DNA of 8,982 bases from an uncultured Bacteroidales bacterium (GTDB lineage Bacteria > Bacteroidota > Bacteroidia > Bacteroidales > UBA932), in contig CAKVBK010000073.1 of NCBI GenBank assembly GCA_934725285.1, positions 1 to 8,982 of the forward strand, in the 5' to 3' direction. Below, in pieces: positions 5,975-8,982 of this stretch. Numbering within the stretch: the stretch's first letter is position 1; the number at the start of each line of letters is the position of its first letter. The notes below the pieces were generated by a model. That model had not been told where the DNA came from. It worked only from the letters and a program-made list of their open reading frames with translations, and did not search any database. The translations under genes and the position numbers were made by a program.

Positions 5975-6877
5975 TTAATAATGGGTTGGATAATATGCCT
6001 CATAATCGGCAGACCGATATTTGGTCTTCCAAGATACGCCATAATATCTACCGAAGTATCTCTTCGCTTTCCTATTTGCCCGCATCTCATATGGCATATA
6101 ATCGTGCGTATCCGCAAATTTCCCGGGAATAGGAGAAGCATCCGCAGCACTAATTATACTTGGAATTCCAATAGCAAATAAATATGACAATCCCCAAAGC
6201 CTTCCATCAATAGTATGACCATATTCATGCATGTATAATGGATCTTGAATAGCATAATTATAAAATTCACTAGAATTGATTGTATCCGTAATATCTATAT
6301 TGCAATAATTGCCCAATGTAATACCTTGCCTTTTTCCCGAATTTTCATTCGTTGCGAAAGTAGCCCCTCCCAGATAATCCACTCTGTCTATTGATGAACC
6401 AAATGCATTTCGGAATTGAGTGTAATCGTAGCCTAATCCAGTCTGCAGGGTTTCCCAAGTATGGCGTGAAACACCTTGCCAAATACTTTTAAAGAATGAC
6501 GCATTCTCATCCAAATAGAAATTACCTAAAAGTACTTTCATCGAGTTTATAAAACCTTTCCCACCTTTATTAATTGCTCCCCCTACGGCACCTGTAATAG
6601 TGGAAGCCACATGCACCCCTTCCACACCAATAACTCCATACTTCGCTATTTTTCCAACCGTTCCAATAAAGCCTGCCATCTTTGACATACCTGCAATTCC
6701 ACACCATCCAGTATATGCAGCCGCTCCGACCAAAAAACCTGCAACAGCGCCCGAAAAGAAATATTTTACACCGTCGTTAAAACTAATATTATCCCGTATC
6801 ATGTGCGCACCGACATTTCCAAAGCCAAACACGGCCGCAGTAATTGCTGCTACAGTTAACATAGTAGTCAAAGCAAA
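5975..6877 (-). other. RHS C-terminal variable tip: hydrophobic segments plus zincin-like domain
   Basis: About 300 residues after the RHS core. The first 100 or so are hydrophobic and Gly/Ala-rich (LTVAAITAAVFGFGN, SGAVAGFLVGAAAYTG), resembling translocation regions of RHS toxins. The remainder carries HEYGH at 6215-6229, fitting the HExxH zinc-metallopeptidase pattern (two His ligands and the catalytic Glu), and a downstream E-x-x-A-N (Glu codon 6086-6088), 47 residues after the first His and suited to be the third ligand. I recall this module as a recurring tip of Bacteroidota RHS proteins with no settled function. Peptidase activity is inferred from the motif alone. Its AT-richness matches the lipoprotein that follows, not the core before it. 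Confidence 0.7.
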
Positions 6878-8982
6878 TTCACCAGTGTCATCGGTATATT
6901 TCAGTGGATTATTCAATGCATAAGAGTAGCGGTTGAAATTCTGCGTGAAATCCGGTGCCTGAACGTAAGGATCAGGGCTGAGGAAACGGCCAAGGAGTGG
7001 GTCGTAGAGGCGGGCGTTCATATTGATCAATCCGAACCAAGTCAGATGCTCGTGACCGGTGAAGCCACGGCCAAGGAACAGTTCCGGTTCCTCTCCTGCA
7101 GCATAGACCTCAAGAGTCTCTGGATCACGAAGCCTACCCCACGGATCATAGCTGTACTCAGCCACAAGTGTTCCTTCCGATGTCGCGATGTGGGTTATGT
7201 TGCCGAGGTAATCACGGCCTATGTTGTAAGCCACCCAGTCTCCTCCATTCTCACGCTGAAGCACCATCGGGGCCGAATAGGCGTCACCCCCAAGATAGAG
7301 CCGCTCTTTAGTGCCTTCCGGAGATTGGTCGAACTCGTAACGGCCTCCGACATAATACCGTGTCAGTAATTGCGTGGAGCCATCAGCCACATACATCTTC
7401 ACACGGTTTCCATCATCGTCATAGGTGAAGGCGGCACTCTTTCCTCCCTCTGTCAGAATCGAAGGACGACTGTAGCAGGTATAGGACACATTCTGGACAC
7501 GGGAAGGAACCAGACCATCCGACTCTGGATGTAAGGCCGTGATCTGATAAGGCCGTGATGATGCGCCATAATCCATGGTTCCGACACCTCCGATCGAAGT
7601 GATGTTGCCGTTGTCCGCATAAGCGATCACCCTGTTCCCGATTGATGTCAGGCGGTTCAGACTGTCGTAGCCGAATTGCTCCGTCTGGTTGTTCAAACCG
7701 TCAGTACGGCTCAACAGATTACCTGTCAAAGGGTCAAACTGATAGGTGAAATCCTGCAGATTCCCGTCATCTATTTTCCTGTAAGTCGGAAGGCCAAAGG
7801 CTGTGAATCCATACTCCCTTCCAATCACACCGGTAATGATTCCAGTAGCCAAGCCAAGGTCGTCTTCAGACATGAGGCAACGCACTATGGTTTCATCCGG
7901 AAGCGTGATTATTGTATTATAACCATTGTCATAGGCAAAGTTCTCAGTCGTGATCACTCCACTCTGCGACTCATATTGCACACTCAGCAGCACCCCTTGG
8001 TCGCCATAACAGAAAGTCTTCTTGAGCCACTTTCCGTCAGGTACGGTCTCACGGGATGACAACACACGGTCAAAAGCGTCATAGGTATATTCCACGCCTG
8101 TGCCATTGGTCGATTGCTCGGAACTCAAGCGTCCATAAGTGTCATAGGAATAAGCCGTGTTGTACTCTCCAGGGCGCTCAACGGACGTGGTTCTGCCATA
8201 CTTGTCTTTGTATGTGATTATCTTGCCGTTCGGATTAGTATGGGTCTGCACTGAAGATCCATCGCTGTTCCACACACAAGAATCGGTCTGGATTCCGGCA
8301 CTCGGATCTTCTATCTTAGTGCGACGGCCATAATCATCGTAAGAGAAAGAAGTAACCACATTACCTGGAGCCGTGACCGATGATGGTTGCCCATCATTGC
8401 GCAATGTGTAAGTAATGGTTCCTCCTGCGTCAGAAACACTTATCACATTTCCACTCGCATCAGTGGTTCGTGTCGAGGTAATCCCATCTTTCACGGTGGT
8501 CACGCTAACACCATTGTATGCCCAGGAAGAGTTTTTCCCGGAAGCCTCGGACAGACTGAGCGGGCGACCATATTCATCATAAGAATATGTGTTCCAATAA
8601 GCGGCCTGCACGCCACGGAAAGGAAGCGAGATCCGGCTCACTCGCCCATTGGAATCATATTCTTTGTCCACATACTGCCATTGGCCGTCAAAGCGTTTAA
8701 TCCCGCCACGCAGGTCCCTGCCAAGAGCATCGTAATACGTGACACATTCAGGCTTATTTGTCTCTGTCTTGGTAACAGCATACAAGCCGCGGCCTCCCCA
8801 AGCAACATTTATCTGTGCCTCCGAGCCATCCGGGTTCGTCGTTTTGACCAAATTCCCGAGACCGTCATAAGTGAACGATGTGACCCGACTGCGATAGTCC
8901 GTCTCCGTTCCAGGATTACCGAATTTATCATACTCGCCATAAGTGGTGGTATGACCCAAGGCATCTGTCTTTGACAGAATAT
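5975..8982 (-). CDS. RHS/YD-repeat protein with HEYGH C-terminal tip (5' end outside window)
   Basis: Large polymorphic-toxin-type protein; about 1,000 C-terminal residues are visible and the frame stays open to the window edge (ILSKTDALGHTTT), so the true start lies upstream. YD repeats fill about 8980-7400 (SYDEYGRPLSLSE, SFSYDDYGRRTKI, TYDAFDRVLSS, QFGYDSLNRLTSI); in known family members these build a shell around the tip. The RHS-associated core lies at about 7150-6878 (RLYDPLLGRFLSPDP, NNPLKYTDDTGE). A Gly/Ala-rich hydrophobic stretch follows (about 6875-6560, probably several membrane-inserting segments). The end is a globular tip with SRHTWETLQTGLGY, RVDYLGGATF and the zincin-like HEYGH. 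The usual DPxG end of the core is changed to DDTG. The lipoprotein follows after 13 bases and the secretion genes after that, which suggests a toxin-immunity pair, possibly delivered by the neighbouring machine. The YD region is about half GC, the tip much lower. Confidence 0.95.
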   Translation of the reverse strand, partial: ILSKTDALGHTTTYGEYDKFGNPGTETDYRSRVTSFTYDGLGNLVKTTNPDGSEAQINVAWGGRGLYAVTKTETNKPECVTYYDALGRDLRGGIKRFDGQWQYVDKEYDSNGRVSRISLPFRGVQAAYWNTYSYDEYGRPLSLSEASGKNSSWAYNGVSVTTVKDGITSTRTTDASGNVISVSDAGGTITYTLRNDGQPSSVTAPGNVVTSFSYDDYGRRTKIEDPSAGIQTDSCVWNSDGSSVQTHTNPNGKIITYKDKYGRTTSVERPGEYNTAYSYDTYGRLSSEQSTNGTGVEYTYDAFDRVLSSRETVPDGKWLKKTFCYGDQGVLLSVQYESQSGVITTENFAYDNGYNTIITLPDETIVRCLMSEDDLGLATGIITGVIGREYGFTAFGLPTYRKIDDGNLQDFTYQFDPLTGNLLSRTDGLNNQTEQFGYDSLNRLTSIGNRVIAYADNGNITSIGGVGTMDYGASSRPYQITALHPESDGLVPSRVQNVSYTCYSRPSILTEGGKSAAFTYDDDGNRVKMYVADGSTQLLTRYYVGGRYEFDQSPEGTKERLYLGGDAYSAPMVLQRENGGDWVAYNIGRDYLGNITHIATSEGTLVAEYSYDPWGRLRDPETLEVYAAGEEPELFLGRGFTGHEHLTWFGLINMNARLYDPLLGRFLSPDPYVQAPDFTQNFNRYSYALNNPLKYTDDTGEFALTTMLTVAAITAAVFGFGNVGAHMIRDNISFNDGVKYFFSGAVAGFLVGAAAYTGWCGIAGMSKMAGFIGTVGKIAKYGVIGVEGVHVASTITGAVGGAINKGGKGFINSMKVLLGNFYLDENASFFKSIWQGVSRHTWETLQTGLGYDYTQFRNAFGSSIDRVDYLGGATFATNENSGKRQGITLGNYCNIDITDTINSSEFYNYAIQDPLYMHEYGHTIDGRLWGLSYLFAIGIPSIISAADASPIPGKFADTHDYMPYEMRANRKAKRYFGRYYGVSWKTKYRSADYEAYYPTHY

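Noticed and set aside
5962..6150. Longer form of the lipoprotein starting at 6150.
   Set aside because: It would overlap the RHS gene by more than 170 bases and place the lipoprotein signal inside the protein.
8957..8959. TTG at 8959 as the start of the RHS protein.
   Set aside because: The frame continues upstream with YD-repeat-like sequence to the window edge, so the gene is simply cut by the window.
8968..8978. The 11-mer TCTTTGACAGA occurs here and at 66-76, next to the putative attachment core, suggesting a larger element bounded by both.
   Set aside because: The right copy lies inside an uninterrupted YD-repeat coding frame, and several chance 11-mer matches are expected in 9 kb.

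Overview
The window looks like chromosomal DNA of a Bacteroidales (gut-type Bacteroidota) bacterium. This is judged from three things: the tyrosine recombinase type (N-terminal IPYIDF and GWNPF signatures, YSLKDTGIT in place of the usual box II), the RHS C-terminal tip with its HEYGH motif, and the small YPPTxxMKDIxMxPPY lipoprotein. I recognise all three from memory as Bacteroidota families; no search was run. Every convincing gene lies on the minus strand, so the cluster reads from right to left.

Layout in order of transcription. (1) 8982-5975: the C-terminal ~1,000 residues of an RHS/YD-repeat protein whose beginning lies outside the window. It has YD repeats, an RHS core and a hydrophobic stretch, and ends in a zincin-like tip (HEYGH). 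(2) 5961-5485: a 158-residue lipoprotein starting 13 bases after the RHS stop, the best candidate for an immunity protein. (3) 5457-1534: a compact type II secretion/type IV pilus-like set: one prepilin/pseudopilin, a short A24 prepilin peptidase, a GspE/PilB ATPase and a GspD/PilQ-like secretin. Spacings are 4 bases, an 11-base overlap and 10 bases. (4) 1537-1364: a 57-codon ORF overlapping the secretin stop as ATGA. (5) 1422-106: a tyrosine recombinase. (6) 1-105: a structured stretch at the left edge.

The continuous orientation and tight spacing suggest one operon in which an RHS toxin/immunity pair sits next to a small secretion machine that could export or display it. No GspF/PilC platform protein and no GspC/L/M are visible, so the machine is incomplete here or its other parts lie outside the window. 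The toxin tip and lipoprotein are clearly more AT-rich than the RHS core and the secretion genes, as expected of an exchangeable toxin-immunity cassette.

The most unexpected observation is at the left end. The recombinase gene is bracketed by an 8-base direct repeat, GACAGACA (71-78 and 1433-1440). Removing one copy and everything between joins the first 35 codons of the small ORF in frame to an open stretch at the left edge. The recombinase may therefore be a minimal, integrase-only insertion that interrupts the gene following the secretin and could restore it on excision. This is inference and needs an empty-site genome to prove it.
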